64,000 nucleotides of DNA from Sycobia sp. Sy_11 (Eukaryota > Arthropoda > Insecta > Hymenoptera > Epichrysomallidae), in contig JACCIC010000002.1 in the NCBI GenBank assembly GCA_018907035.1, positions 6,387,501 through 6,451,500 on the forward strand. The letters run 5' to 3'. Shown one piece after another: positions 48,970-61,998 of this stretch. The notes under the pieces were generated by a model. It searched no databases. It had not been told where the DNA came from and was given only the letters and a program-made list of their open reading frames with translations. How positions within the stretch are numbered: the stretch's first letter is position 1; every line of letters begins with the position of its first letter. The position numbers and the translations under genes are program-made.

Positions 48970-50640
48970 GCTTTATCGCTGTTGCCGAAAATTTCGGTGC
49001 CGTTTCTCTGCGCGCACTGTTAATTTCGGCAATTGTCTAGTCCCAATGATTTAGACCCCCCCCCCTCCATTAGGGGTATTTCAGTCGTCTCTGTACGCAC
49101 GATAAATGCCAGACGAGAGATTGAAATTCTCCCTGTCACAGACGGACATAATATGGACAAGCAGAAGAGACGTGGGTGAATTAATTTATGTGTATACGTG
49201 TATCTTAAAATTTAAAGTTCTTCGTTACCTTAAATTTACAAATCATGATATGCATAAGTTGAATTTATTTTAATGTATCATAAATTTGTGTAAGGAAATC
49301 CTCGTTGCAGTCAAAAAATGATAAAAATATTCGTTATCTCTATATGTGAAGCTTCAATTTAAGATTCCGTTTATTAAATTTTGAAAGTTAGAATTCTTAA
49401 AATCTCGATGTTTCTTATTCAATTGTAAAATTTTCTGTTCAGTTAAAAGAAAAAACGTGGCAATTAGTTTTCGTATATATGCGGCTTAAATTTAAGATGC
49501 AATTCTAATTTAAATTCAGGCTCAAAGTAAAAACTGTTTATATAGCCGACGGAATTTGAAAGAAAATTTTCAAAACATGTTAATTCTTGATTTTTTCGAG
49601 GATGTTAATGAAATATCTTCCTTTTGAATTTTCTTGAAAATTTGTTCTTCCTAGGTTGCTCATTACGAATATGATACTGACAAAAAAAGGATAAAAGAAA
49701 CAGGAGACATTTTTAAAAATAGCTCAAATTTTTAATTATAAGATAGAAACAATTATGATACTAAAAAGCACATTATTTCAAAGAAATCGAAGGTAACACG
49801 TTCTTGGAATTTTGTTCAATAGATTAATTAATTTAAGGAGCTCGGAACTTGTGCGGTAATTATAGGACCCCAATGAGGTGAACCTGAATTTTTTAAAACT
49901 ATAGAAAATAAACTCATATGGACAAACACAAGAATACAAATGAAAATATCTTACTTAAATCTTCTTGCGATTGTTTAAGAAAATTTTAGTAGTTTTATCT
50001 TTTAGAATATTGGTTTTAAAATATTTTCATCTATCTTAAACAGTCTCGATCACAGAACAGAATTATAATTATACAATCAAACTGTCCTTGTTTTTAATCG
50101 CTCCTGTAGAATCTGAAATATAAAAACTACTACTAAGAAATATTGAAAATACTAATAATAATAAATATAATATAGTTAGTAAAGAACAATCTTACTGCCC
50201 CCCACACCACCGTCCAAGTTACCGAATCTATGTATAAGCTTTGTTAAATGCCTTAGTTCAGTTTCCAGCGGCCGACCTAAGTGAAATTTGAATTTTTTAA
50301 ATTATATATTCTTTCGCTGCCTCGTTCGCTGATAATTTACAGCCGAACTTGATAGTTTTTTTTTTTTACTTTCTGCTCATTCGTCCTTCGGATATACTAT
50401 ATTCCCTAGTACTAAAAACAAACCAGAATAAATAAATAAATAAATATTCAATGCTCGCCCATTCAAATGCGTGTAATATATATTTCACTCTTCAGCGTCA
50501 AATTAATAATTCGATAAATTATTACTTTACATCATTTTCAAGCTGCACGAATTATCTATATATTCTGTCGGAATAAGTTTAAAAATAATCATTAACTCCG
50601 AGGAAAAACTTGCCCTCGGGCCACCTTAATGAAGGGCCTT
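48970..50640. other. AT-rich non-coding DNA, no gene seen
   Basis: Low-GC sequence with repeated TTAAATTTAAGAT-like words at about 49352-49366 and 49485-49500. No frame worth reporting. Confidence 0.5.
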
Positions 50641-50830
50641 TTTGTACCCTTTACCACCCGGGCCGCGGATAAGAAGTTGAATTATGGCAAGTTATATATA
50701 TATATATATACGTAAAGGCGACAAGAAATAATAATTAATAAAAATGGAGGAACGGGTTCAAATCGTAAAAAGTCGGCAGTAAATCCTGATTATTGCCGGT
50801 TAAGCTGCGGCGTCGCCGCCGCTCAGACCC

Positions 50831-50835
50831 ATATA

Positions 50836-50892
<57 letters not shown>
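50831..50892. repeat. (TA)n microsatellite
   Basis: About 62 bp with one TTTA interruption near 50838. Confidence 0.96.
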
Positions 50893-50895
<3 letters not shown>

Positions 50896-51062
50896 CGAGC
50901 GCAAAAGGCCATATCGCGACGCGCTGCCGCCGCAAAAATGAGGGAAAAATAAGGACGGTTAATTGAGTCGCGCCGGCGGTGAGACAGTATCAAAACCGCC
51001 GAAAGGACGCGCTCCCGTCCGCTCTCCTTGATTAAAAAGAAAAAATATATAAAATAAACGAA

Positions 51063-51090
51063 AATAATAATAATAATAATAATAGTAGTA

Positions 51091-51139
<49 letters not shown>
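51063..51139. repeat. (AAT)n trinucleotide repeat
   Basis: 77 bp of AAT with three AGT units in the middle (about 51083-51092). Confidence 0.97.
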
Positions 51140-51140
<1 letters not shown>

Positions 51141-52260
51141 GTAATCGCCTATTTATCCCGTCGTCCGTTTGGCCCCGTTGTACCCTCGCCCTGCGGTCCC
51201 TCCGCCCCCTCCCTCCACCAAGATTTTCCCCGCTCCCCCCCCCCTCCTACGTTTCCGCGCGCCTCGCTTCTCATTCTTGCCGTTCTTCCGTCTTCCTCGC
51301 GGCGAATCGCGCGAGGCGCGCACATCTCGGGGAAAAAGCCGCCCGACCCGAGCTTTTCACTTTCGTCATCGGCCCGCCTCACGTTCGTTTGAGCAGCCGG
51401 TGAGGATTTAACGCTCCTTCGACGCCCCCTCCCCCGTCCCTCCCTCTACACACATCCCAACCGCCACTTTCGATTTTCGTCCTTTCTTACGCGCGCCCCT
51501 ATGTATATATATATATATATAGTACGTGGAGGCGACCTTCCCCCCCCCCCTCCACCCTGCCGCTTCCTCCGCATCGTAATATCGCTTCCGGGAGAATTCC
51601 GGGCTTCCCTTCATAAATTATTGTTTATTACTTATGGGAACGCGGAGAGTCTTCTTTATTTATGCTCCTCGTATTTTTCGTACGTTGTGCTTACGTCAGC
51701 GAAAGAACGGCGTTACAAGCTCGTAGATGCAACTCGTATGTTTTATTGTAAGTATCTGCCGATGTATACTCCGCTTTCAAGAATGTTACACGTGTATTGA
51801 CAGTTTTACAGATAATATGCGATACCGGCGGTGGAAGGCGGAACTAAAATATAAAATGTCAGCCATTATCGTACAAGAAGTACGTGAAAGCATCGCTTAT
51901 AAGAATTTTTTAATTGAATATATTAGTCGAAAATTCGGAGTTCTTTAAAAATTTCTTGAAAAAGAAACTGAAAATTACCGAAATACATCCAAGTAAAGCA
52001 TAGAAAGTATTTGTAATAGAATTAAGTAATCTGAAATTCTGTTGACAGCATCGAAAGGCTTTTAGCAGATTAGTTTAATGTAAAAGAATTGCACTTCTAG
52101 AAGAATTAATACTAATTGATATTTTCATTGTATTCCTGACCTTAAGCTCCTAAAATTCCAAAACTTAATTAATGTATTTTAAGATATTCAAATGACCGAG
52201 CTATCACAAGGTGTTGACCAAATTAATAAAATTTAAATACAATGAGAAAACATTGCTTAG

Positions 52261-52600
52261 ATAATAAATGATTATCGGGTATGCTTTATAGAAAAAATTA
52301 TTGCAGAGAAAGTGAATCAGATTTATAACAGTATCCGGAGAACGTAATATAAGAGATAAATAGAAATAATATAATCGTTGTTTTACCACAGCTAAAAGGT
52401 TTTTCAGAAAGAATTAGAGGTACTTTTAAAAAACATAATATTGAAGCTTATTTAAAAAATAATGGCATAACAAAGTCATTTAAGAATTGTAAAGGAAAGG
52501 ATGATAAATGTTTAAAAGCACACCAACTGTAATGATATTAGTAAAAGTAGATTATTGTATAAAAACTGTAAGGTCGATAAAAATCTTTGTTAATTTAATT
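52261..52600 (+). pseudogene. Decayed retroelement fragment, Penelope-like RT/GIY-YIG linker region
   Basis: In one frame from 52261, FIEKIIAEKVNQIYN is readable. After a frame change, 52377-52532 reads VVLPQLKGFSERIRG, then KKHNIEAYLK, with a stop at 52530. After another frame change, 52530-52585 gives SKSRLLYKNCKVDKN. The order of a short helix before the linker, a LPxxxGxSERI...KKxNI motif and a (V/L)YKxxC motif is what I know from Penelope-like elements, between the reverse transcriptase and the GIY-YIG endonuclease. The reverse transcriptase catalytic box is not seen upstream and the endonuclease core is not seen downstream. At least two frame changes and stops make it non-functional. 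Assignment is by pattern recall, not by search. Confidence 0.4.
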
Positions 52601-52949
52601 ACAGCAACAGTCGACATAAAGTACAATTTTAAGCGATTTTTTTAGCAATAAGAAAGCAGTCGTTTACCACCGATACGATTGCTGTGCTTCTAAACAAAAT
52701 ACGTCTATTACATTTATTAAGCAAAATAAATTTGATAAACAATTTTATTTAATTTTTGTTCGGATTATATTATGCGTTTAATTAAAATGTAAAGAGATTA
52801 ATTATATTACATTTACTCTGTTTTTTAATATTCTATGGCAATTATAAAATATAGTGCAGCATTTCAATAAGTATTTTAAGTATAAACACTTGTTTTTTAA
52901 TTAAAATTACAGTTCGGTTCATATACAGTCTGTACTATCTAAACCCCTT

Positions 52950-53015
52950 CCCCCCTGGCTGACATTATTGTTTTCGTGAAGTGACGCCCTCGTATACGGG
53001 GTGGATTCTTCGCCA
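52950..53015 (-). repeat. Dispersed short repeat, GGGCGCCA type (inverted copy)
   Basis: Read on the minus strand, ATCCACCCCGTATACGAGGG continues CGTCACTT. This matches GTCCACCGCGTATACGAGGG followed by CGCCACT at 63349-63375, about 26 of 28 positions. Confidence 0.6.
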
Positions 53016-54999
53016 GTAGATGTAATGGCAATTCGTGTAGTTTCAATTAATATCGATTAATAAAATATAATACGCAATGTGAATTAATAAAAAATAAAAA
53101 CGGAAAATGTCGGGTTCTATATATTTATTTTCATATCCAATCGTGAATCAGGAGTCTGTGTTACCAGTAATAGATATGGATGATTTATGCATTTTATGAT
53201 CTTATTTCAAACTGGAGTACATGCTCGCTCGAAAGAAATGGACATCTACAGCCCCTTGATATTGATAATCATAATTATTTACCGCTCTTTGAAATCTTAA
53301 ATACAAAAGAAAACTCGAATGCAATTAACAGAATTCGTTTCTCGTTAAATATAGTTATGAAAAGTGAGTATCAACATTACATGTATTATAAATTGTAAAA
53401 CTGTTAAAAAACGGTAATCTTTGTTTTTGGCTCTAAACCTTAAATAGAAAATTTTAAAGGGAAGCTTAAAAATTTACATGTCTCAAAAGTTTGATTTAAA
53501 AATTAAAAAGAAAATCATCTAATAATTCAGAATCAGCATAATAAATAAAATTCGAAAAAATTCTTAAGTATCTTCGGTACACGGAAACAAAATTTTTAAT
53601 TTTATGAAAATCATGAATTATGTTATCAGTGGTGCTACATATTACATTAAATTTCATATACTTAAAAAATATATAAATATCTTACATGAAAATAAAAGGA
53701 AATATATAAAATGTATACTAGAAAATAGTTTGGAAGTGAGGTGAAAATGGTTGAAAATCAAAAAAAAAAAAAAAATTTCGGCGTAAAATACCAAAGAGCA
53801 ATATCTCAAAATATTTATGGAAATATTATTAGCACACTAAATGAATTAAAAAAATAAATTTTGTCGTATGTTTGTTATCCTAATATTACAATCCAATTTA
53901 ATAAAGTTACTTACTTTTTCTGAGGGTTAATATAAATTAGGGAAAAAATATTACCAAAACAAATGATATATATTAACAATATGCATAATATTTTGCGAAA
54001 AGATTAAAGAAAAAACGTCGCAGAACAAATTGAAATGCGAAAAATAGTTTTAGTTCTCTGTACAGAATGCGAAAGCATTTAGGGCTAAATAAACGACGTC
54101 AGTCACTTGTTTGTTATGAAACAGTTATTAAAACGATTCGAAAGGAACCTGAGGGCACTACATCCAATGCATACTGCAAAAAAACCTTTCCGGTAGTTCA
54201 TTGCGAAGCTCGTGCTTCATAATCTGCAGGCAATTTATAAACCATCTTTTGAAAAGTATAACAACGTCATTTTCTCCCTACATCTACTGTTTGACTAAAT
54301 TTTTTCGTTACTACTTAGTCGTATCACACGATCTACAGCACTCTGATTCATATAATAATGTAAAATCAAATAAAAATGCGAAGGTGATAATGTTTGAGGT
54401 AAAATGTAATTTCATACAGTATACTCCGTTTTGTTCTTTAAAACGGTGTCAAAGTAAAATTTGACCAAGTAAAATAAGACCGCGCAATATGATAATTTGA
54501 CGGCAATTTTCCATAATATAAATATTTCTAAATTTCAATGGTGAAAAATGACTGTTCAGAGATCTTATTGTCACGAGAATTGTAAGAAGCGTAGAAAATA
54601 CGTGCAGATCGTATGTTGTTGTTCTACACATGTGTCTTGATGCCCATTCAAGCAGAATTTCATAACTTACAGTGGTAATTTCCATTATATCCATAACTAT
54701 CGGATAAATTATAATTGTTTATTGCGAAAATAAGCTGACTAACAACCTTTTCTCATTGTTCAAACGTAGAAACTGTTATAATTATTAAAAAGTCGCGACG
54801 AAACTTCTGTCATGTTACGCGGTGTTATGACGGTCGGATTTTCCTACGTCATCCCCTGAACACTTGAGATAAATAATTAGAAAAATGAAAAATAGAGCTC
54901 CCAGTGTTCAAATTTAACGATTACCGCAATAATAATTTACTATTCTGATAAATTAGCAATGATAAATATGTTTTTTGCACTATACGAGTCTGGTCATAA

Positions 55000-57660
55000 A
55001 ACGCTATAGTCATTTTGCCGATAGCACGATACTCCGATGATCTCGCATGTCGTAGAAAATCCTTGGGAATTTTTTTCTCCATAGCAGCGTGAACGGCTTT
55101 TCAAAATTCACTCGTCGAGCGTTAAAGATGGCAAGAGCAAAAAAAAAAAAAAAGCTATCAAGAAGGTAACTTTTATAGATTGTTTTTTCATCGCCTGTAC
55201 CGATGATGCACCGGTTCGGTCGCATACGTATAATATAGCTACGCGCATGATGCGTTGAAACCAACGTCATTTTTTTTTTTTTTTGTCTTTTAAACGCGTC
55301 CCCGTCATTCTATATTATTATGAGCTATATCCGCGCCACATTGGATCATTCACGCTACAAATCCGATGTCCGAGCACTTTGTTGTTCTTTTTTTTTTTTT
55401 CTTCTTTTTCGTTGCACCCGCGTGCTTTCGAGCATTTGTTTATACAACTAGATATTGGCCATTTTTTTTTATGTGAGTTGCGTAACGCGCGCACGGCGAC
55501 GCAGGCGCGGCTTCCCGTTTACTCGCGCAATTTTAAAACTGCACGCGCGCGCGCGAACGTATATCAGCAAAGCCTCCTGTTAGGGGCGGGAGGAGGGTTT
55601 TTTTTTTTACGCACGAACTCTCCCTCGTAGTTGAAGTTCGTGTGTGTAAAACAATGCAAAGTGACAATGAGAAATTTATCATGCACTCGCGGTGTATCAT
55701 CAATATAAATGGAAATGTAAATATATGAAAGCATAAGGAATGATCGCGCGCGCGACGTGCATGTAATGGCGGAAAAGATAAATGATAAAAGGTTATTGAT
55801 CATGTGTGTGAGGGCGTGTGCGTGTGCGTGTGCGCGCGCACGCGCGCGCGTGTGTGTGCGTGTGTGTGTGCGTGTGACAAAAACAAGGATGTTAAACCAT
55901 AGATTTTGCAAGATACACATATGTATAGCAATGTTGTTTCACTTTTTCAAGTTTACACAGAAATGCGCGAGAATAAGTATAATAACGACAAAGGCTATAA
56001 ATTTAAAATAATTACCACTCCGACTAATGCAATCGCATGTATAGGAAAGAATTGTGCAGCAGAAGCGAAGAGGACACGTATTGTCTTTTACATACACCGT
56101 GTTTTTGGGAGAAGTCGTGCCATCGCACTTTTGACCGCGTCCGGAGTACAAATCCCCCCCCCCCCCCCTGTTAACGATGTCGATTTGTATCCGCTGTGAT
56201 TTGGCCGACGATCATATGCCTCGCGACTCGTTTCGCGACTCATTTGGTCGAGCTTGCCGGTCATTTCGGAGACACGCTCTGAATTATACGCGAAGCGTTC
56301 CGCGGTCAAATCGGTCGTGCCCCGCTGGCCTACATTCCCATAGGAATTTTTTCCATTAATTTCGGAAAATAAAGTATTTCCTCCTCGATCCAAACGGAAT
56401 TACGTGTCGAAAGTGTCCTTAGTAGTTTTCTCGATAGTTCTAGACAGGATGGAGAATCCCTTTCGCGAACAGTGATAGAAATAATGGGGCATAGAACTCA
56501 GCAATGAATGGATATACATATAATTCGAATTATCATTAGGTTACTGGTGATCGTACCGGCTGCCTATAGAGAGAGAGGAAAGAAAGTTTTGTCCGCGCAT
56601 GTATGCAACTTTCCATACGCTATTTGCATTATATATTTGTATAGATGAGGACGATTATTGCACCACTCGTATGACCCGCCACGCTCCTTCCCTCTTCTTT
56701 AGGGAAAACGAAAGTTGAAGGAGAAGACAGAGGCTGAGAAAAAATGCACATGATAATCGACGATTGGCCGATAAGATAATAAGCATTGCTAAATGCGTCT
56801 GGAAATGTGAGTTTTTCGTTTCTCTACCACTCTCTGGCCTCTCCCTCCCCCCCCTCTCTCTCTCTCTCTCTGCCCCTCTCTCTTCAGTCCATCGTACGAC
56901 GAAAGCTTTAGCAAATATACCGCGCGCTTTCCTTATAATAAATATACGTGCGCGCGACCTCGCGGACATGCGCGCGCAAATGCCCGCGGTCACCTCGCAA
57001 AAAGCAACCGCTGCGTGAAAGATGGGTGTGTATGTGTGCGTGTGTGTGCGTGCTTCTATCTTTAGAGAAAGACGCGGGTGAGAAATTGCGAATTTTCATT
57101 TTTGAGCCCGGCGCTTTCCTTCCTCCCCGTCCTCGCCTCCTCCGCGGTAAGCTCCATGTATATTATAATTGCATACACTGTTTCTTCGCAGAATTCTCGT
57201 TAGCGTGCGCATGTTTCTTCACAGTCTGTTAGATATATATATATATATATATAACAGAAGACTGAACCTGACGTTTATACGGGATATGGGAGTGGCATTA
57301 AGTAACGACAATAATTATAGCGCTACTCTGCCAAAACATACGCAGAGGGGACACGGCAATCTTTAAATATAGACCTTTTGGAAAACTCGCGTATCTCGCG
57401 AGTTTTTAATCAAAATTTCTAATGGCTGTTGCAAGTCAAAAATTATATATATATATAGATCCCTTTGGAAGTTTTCTATATATAGATATAAATTATATAT
57501 AGCGTGTCAGAGGTAGAGTCGGGGTGAGGAGAGCGCGCATTATGTAAAGCAGCTGAGTAATGACTTGGAGAGTGAGAAAATGTACACACACTTGTGCAAA
57601 TATTATATTTAAGTATACAACAAAGTCGCAAGCGGCAGTAAACTTAACCAACCGTTTACC
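55000..57660. other. CpG-elevated block, no gene recognised
   Basis: GC rises from about 55480. It includes a CG/GT compound at 55805-55877, C15 at 56154-56168, a CT tract near 56853-56871 and short TA runs at 57233-57253 and 57444-57458. The 56165-56400 segment is free of simple repeats and has no domain-bearing frame. Confidence 0.4.
55805..55877. repeat. (GT)n with (GC)n core
   Basis: GTGTGCGTGTGCGTG passes through GCGCGCGCACGCGCGCGCG and back to GTGTGTGTG; almost fully alternating purine-pyrimidine. Confidence 0.93.
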
Positions 57661-57675
57661 CCCTCCCCCGTTGCT

Positions 57676-57679
<4 letters not shown>

Positions 57680-57731
<52 letters not shown>

Positions 57732-57732
57732 G

Positions 57733-57781
<49 letters not shown>
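57680..57781. repeat. (TA)n-(GTAT)n-(TA)n compound
   Basis: 40 bp TA, five GTAT units, then 43 bp TA: a 102-bp compound tract. Confidence 0.97.
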
Positions 57782-57784
<3 letters not shown>

Positions 57785-57799
57785 TTGGTATCTCGAAAA

Positions 57800-58910
57800 C
57801 TGGTATTTCTATATACCTTGTTCTTTTGTTTGTGTGTGTGTGTATATATATGTTGTTTAAAAAAAGGATGTTAAATATAATATAGACTATGAAATTTGCA
57901 TAGAATACGCATCGTCTAAGATAAAAAAAATTAAAAGATTCGAGCTTTATTGATATATTACTATAATGAAATACTTAACATAATGGTTAAGATATCGAAC
58001 ATACATTTATTAAACAGAAACTTACATCATTTATTTATAAAGTTCACCGAATATTGTATCGTAAATCGGTATTGCAAAACTAATGAAATTTGATGATTAT
58101 GCAATCTGGACTGTGTTTTGAATTTATCGATTAATCATGGTAAATGAAATTAATAATATAGAATAGTTCAAATTGTCGATTCATTGTTGCTTAATTAAAT
58201 AAAAATTTGTATCGCGAATCATAAATATAACGTTACCGACGATGTACTTTAAATTTAGTACAAAAGTATAATGTAATTTCATGATTTTCATTAGTGGTGT
58301 AAATTTTAGAAAATTTACGGATCAATTACTAATAATTATATCAATTAATGAATCTTGAAAAGAAGTCAATCTGCATTTATGAAATGAAAAATAAGGGCGT
58401 ATTATGATTTCTAAATTGATTGAGACCGTATACTGTTAACTGTAATAACGTATATAATGAATAAACGTAACACTGTACACTGGAATAGCGAGTACTGTAA
58501 TTTGAAGATAATATTGATTCTATAGTAACGTTTGGAAGCTTGCTTAAAACTTGCTTGTTTTAAAGTTGTTGCAATTTTAACTTTAGTCGAGATCAATTAT
58601 CAGATTATGACTATAGATACAGTCAATCTTGAGAAATGGAGAATTTAGAAATCTGGATTTTCAAAAATATCTTCTATATTCAATATTTTCTATCTATATT
58701 CAAGAAATTTTAGCAACATTGGTATTACGCTATGAAACAAAAAATTTAGTTCTTAATTTTCCGTTACAAAATATAAATTTAGTCATTTCATTATTGGTTA
58801 CAGAATGTATAGATATTACTTGCTGATATTTCAAGTAAAATATAATAATACTGATGCTAAAACTTTGCATATAGAGCTTTAAGGATGTTTCACTCTTTAA
58901 GTAAAGGTAA
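57800..58910. other. AT-rich non-coding DNA
   Basis: No frame above 65 codons and no repeat recognised beyond short A/T runs. Confidence 0.5.
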
Positions 58911-58912
58911 AT

Positions 58913-59815
58913 AGGTATCAAAAGTAAAAATTCTTGATTTCGTTATTTGAAGCTATTTTTTGGTTAAACAAGTACATGGTCACTACAATTATCAGTCTTG
59001 TTCATACATATTAAGTTGGGTATTTTTGATGATTTTGGGTATAATTGTACCAAGTGTCAATCTAATGAAAAACTGAAAAATTATAAGTCGAAAAACGTTA
59101 ATGTTAACATTATCGGTAAAAGAATTCATTTTGTGCATATTACACATGATTGTTTAAAACTAAGTTGGTAATAAAAAAAAAAGTAATTCGTAAATTGTCC
59201 AGAACTGATTCTTTAGTACAAGAGCCAATCAGCGCTGCCTGTTATTTGTTCGAAACGAAAGTATTGGATGATATTTTGATCAAGATTGGTTAGTCGATCT
59301 GTCGCTGTCAAATCCTACTGTACCGACTGCGCGTCATCAAATTATACCTGATTACACCGGATAACATTGTAAACAGTACGAAGATACCGCGTTTCCATAC
59401 TTGCTGATGAATAAGTCATTTGTTTTCTGTTAAATGTTAATTATAAAAAGACATATATATTCCTAAGATATTTATTAATCATTGCACAAAATTTAACAGA
59501 GCCTAGACCAAAACTACATTACCGTTTTGTTCAGTGAGCTAGAAAAAAAATAGTCAAACTTTCTAAAGTTCTCCGTTAAGCTTCTGTCGTTTAAATTAAT
59601 ATGACTTCAGCGCGAGCTTCACCATACCCAATATCAACAAAAAAAAAAAAAAAAACAATATCATACCAATACAAAAAACGCTAAAAAACCTATCGATTGC
59701 TCATAAAATTATTCAAAAACAGTTATTATGCCTAAATTTTACTATTCATGGACTATGTTTAGCCAAGAAATACGAAATTTAAACTCTAATACGAAATCAG
59801 GAATTTTTTCCCTTA
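58913..59815. mobile_element. Fold-back element: copy B (minus) plus partial copy C (plus) of the 22.7 kb repeat family
   Basis: 59190-59815 is an inverted counterpart of 22735-23380. 58913-59060 starts with the same terminus in the opposite orientation (TATCAAAAGTAAAAATTC, then GATTTCG, then TTAAACAAGTACATGG). The 903-bp unit therefore has inverted arms of at least 85 bp, perhaps about 150 bp. Copy B carries an A-rich insertion (59639-59656) absent from copy A. No coding relic. The structure could be one element with long inverted termini or two copies inserted head to head. Confidence 0.65.
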
Positions 59816-60189
59816 ATAACCTGTGTTAAATTGCCACGACTATAAATTATAAAATATTCCATGAAGTTTCTTGATAATTTGTACAGATTACCCATTTTAT
59901 TAACAACATTTTGAAGGATCTGCGACTATTTTTGTTGAACTATATTACAATATTTTTTAATTTGTTTTTGGAAATTGTTTACTTTTAGGGGGCAAGATAT
60001 CCATAAGCCGAATGAATCAGTCATAAATTTTAATATGCACATATATAGGATATATACTGAAAGAATAATAGTCTGATATGTAATTAATTTAATGCTTTTT
60101 TTTTTTAATTTCCTTGGAAGGGCTGTTTGACAAACAAAGTGGAAGAAAGTGGGAGCGGCAAGAATTCATCATGTACATAAGTATATAGA

Positions 60190-60201
60190 GATCACGTGAT
60201 C
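60190..60201. promoter_or_regulatory. Palindromic E-box (CACGTG)
   Basis: Perfect 12-bp palindrome centred on CACGTG, the site type used by bHLH factors such as Myc/Max or Clock/Cycle. Motif match only. Confidence 0.2.
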
Positions 60202-60673
60202 ACCCGAGCTTTTCGTCGCGGCTCTGCATTTCGTGCGTGCGCTCGATTGACCCCCGCGCTCCGAATCGTGGCGGGAAAGAAAGGAAGAAAGAAAGCAACA
60301 ACAACGAAAAAAAGAAAAATAGAAACTACCTCATGAACTTTTCGCGTTTATAACGAGAGACTTATGGAGGAGGAACAATATCCCCTCCCCCTCTCCGCAT
60401 CGTAGGAATGAATTTTTTTTTCCGTCCGGTGTATGTGGATATTTATGTTGTATACTGCCGCGCGAGCGTCACGCACACGCTGCGGGGGTGTGAGTAGATA
60501 CTACGCCGAGTAATTTATCAAAGTATATATATTTATAGAGGCTGGCACAGAACGGGTCGTGTACTTTTCGTCCGGCTAATAAGTTGATTTTTTTTCTAGC
60601 ATGTTACATACATGTCTATGTATATAGATATTCAGAAATGCAAACTTTCCTTCGAAACGAGACGATGGTGTAT

Positions 60674-60674
<1 letters not shown>

Positions 60675-60719
<45 letters not shown>
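60675..60719. repeat. (TA)n microsatellite
   Basis: 45 bp. Confidence 0.96.
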
Positions 60720-60722
<3 letters not shown>

Positions 60723-61951
60723 TGATAAGCCACTAATACATTCGAACGAGGTTAATCAAACAATTTAACCAGCATATTGATATGTGGCACGTACATGACT
60801 TGAATAAATTCTAAAATTGATACAAATGCGAGGAAAACTTGAACAAATGTTTTAGCATTTTTCCCCTCTTTCTGGCCCGCTCCCTCTCTGTCTCATCTAT
60901 TCATTGAGCGATATTTGTATATAAAAGAAGCCAAATCAATACTATGTTATAATACAATATACCGTTATAGAGACTCTTTAACGATGTATTACGTTTATAG
61001 ATAGTAATTGGTCTTTATGGGGATCGATAAGAGAATTTCGAAATCAGTTTTCCTTAACGAGAAATCATTGTCTTCTGCATCGAATTATACACGTAATACA
61101 ATTGATCTGACAGCTGTATAAGAATTTGAATTCATTGAATCCATTTTAAGTTATACGTAAGGTCGTGGGTTTATCTTGCGCTTTCCTAGAATTGGAAAAT
61201 TAGAATAAAATTTTAAGCCGACAATTGAGAGGAAGAGGGGGAAGGAAAGGCGTTGCTTAAAAAAAAAAATACAAATCCAACACTCGTAACCATTGTGGTA
61301 TACATAATTATGCACATATAAGCGCGACTGATGTGTACTTCAGGTAGCGGAATGATAATGAGCCGCTTCTTCATCTTCGTATGTATGTGTATATAGACTG
61401 AACTTTCAGAAAGTGTGTACACCATCAGTGTACCAACTGAATTTCCTTGTTATGACAATTAGGTGCAAGACATAATAAAGATCCTCATGGTCGAAAATGA
61501 GATAAGTTTCATTTGAATTTTTTTCCTCGTTCGTAATTGATCTCCGGCTTATTACCCCCCGTTGTTCTTCTATACTTTTGATCAATGAATCATTAATATA
61601 CACATCACGAAAGTTACCAAGCGAAATACACAATAGGTCGGACATAATCCTATGAAATTCCGAAAAACCACCGTAGTTTTCGAAATCCAATTGGCTTCGG
61701 TATTCTGTGCATGGTATTAAATAAATTGTAGTAAATGTGGCAATGGAATCATTATAGTCAAGGGCACTTCTGTTATTTTATGTAGCATATTTTTTTTTTG
61801 TTATATTACTAGACTCTATACTTTGCTACTATAGCGATAAGTTTAATCCCCCCGGAAATAAATTTGAAAAATACGTATAGACAATGTGTGATAATGAAAA
61901 TGGTAAAGTTAATGGTTTTTTAAAAATCTTTTTATGTTCCTCGGTTAATTT

Positions 61952-61953
<2 letters not shown>

Positions 61954-61996
<43 letters not shown>
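61954..61996. repeat. (TA)n microsatellite
   Basis: 43 bp. A GATA pentamer series with an inverted ATCTATC partner lies 70 bp downstream (62068-62097). Confidence 0.96.

Positions 61997-61998
<2 letters not shown>

Larger units (their letters stand above)
50650..51640. other. GC-rich block with trinucleotide repeat
   Basis: GC-rich segments at 50790-50830, 50895-51030 and 51155-51600 surround a TA tract and an AAT repeat. Complementary proline- and glycine-rich frames on the two strands at 51150-51410 are compositional. No gene recognised. Confidence 0.45.
51650..55000. other. AT-rich non-coding DNA hosting the retroelement relic
   Basis: Low-GC sequence. Besides the Penelope-like fragment it contains an inverted copy of the GGGCGCCA-type repeat (52950-53015) and an A15-16 run at 53761-53776. 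53100-54760 shows nothing recognisable. Confidence 0.5.
60100..61200. other. Mixed non-coding block with CACGTG palindrome
   Basis: 60180-60560 is GC-richer and simple-repeat-poor, with the 12-bp palindrome GATCACGTGATC at 60190-60201. A TA tract follows at 60675-60719. No gene recognised. Confidence 0.4.

Noticed and set aside
50750..50775. GGTTCAAATCG, reminiscent of a tRNA T-loop
   Set aside because: No matching acceptor or anticodon stem could be drawn around it; no tRNA was supported anywhere in the window.
61406..61690. 94-codon minus-strand frame with protein-like residue mix
   Set aside because: No motif or neighbour supports it and no splice signals frame it convincingly.
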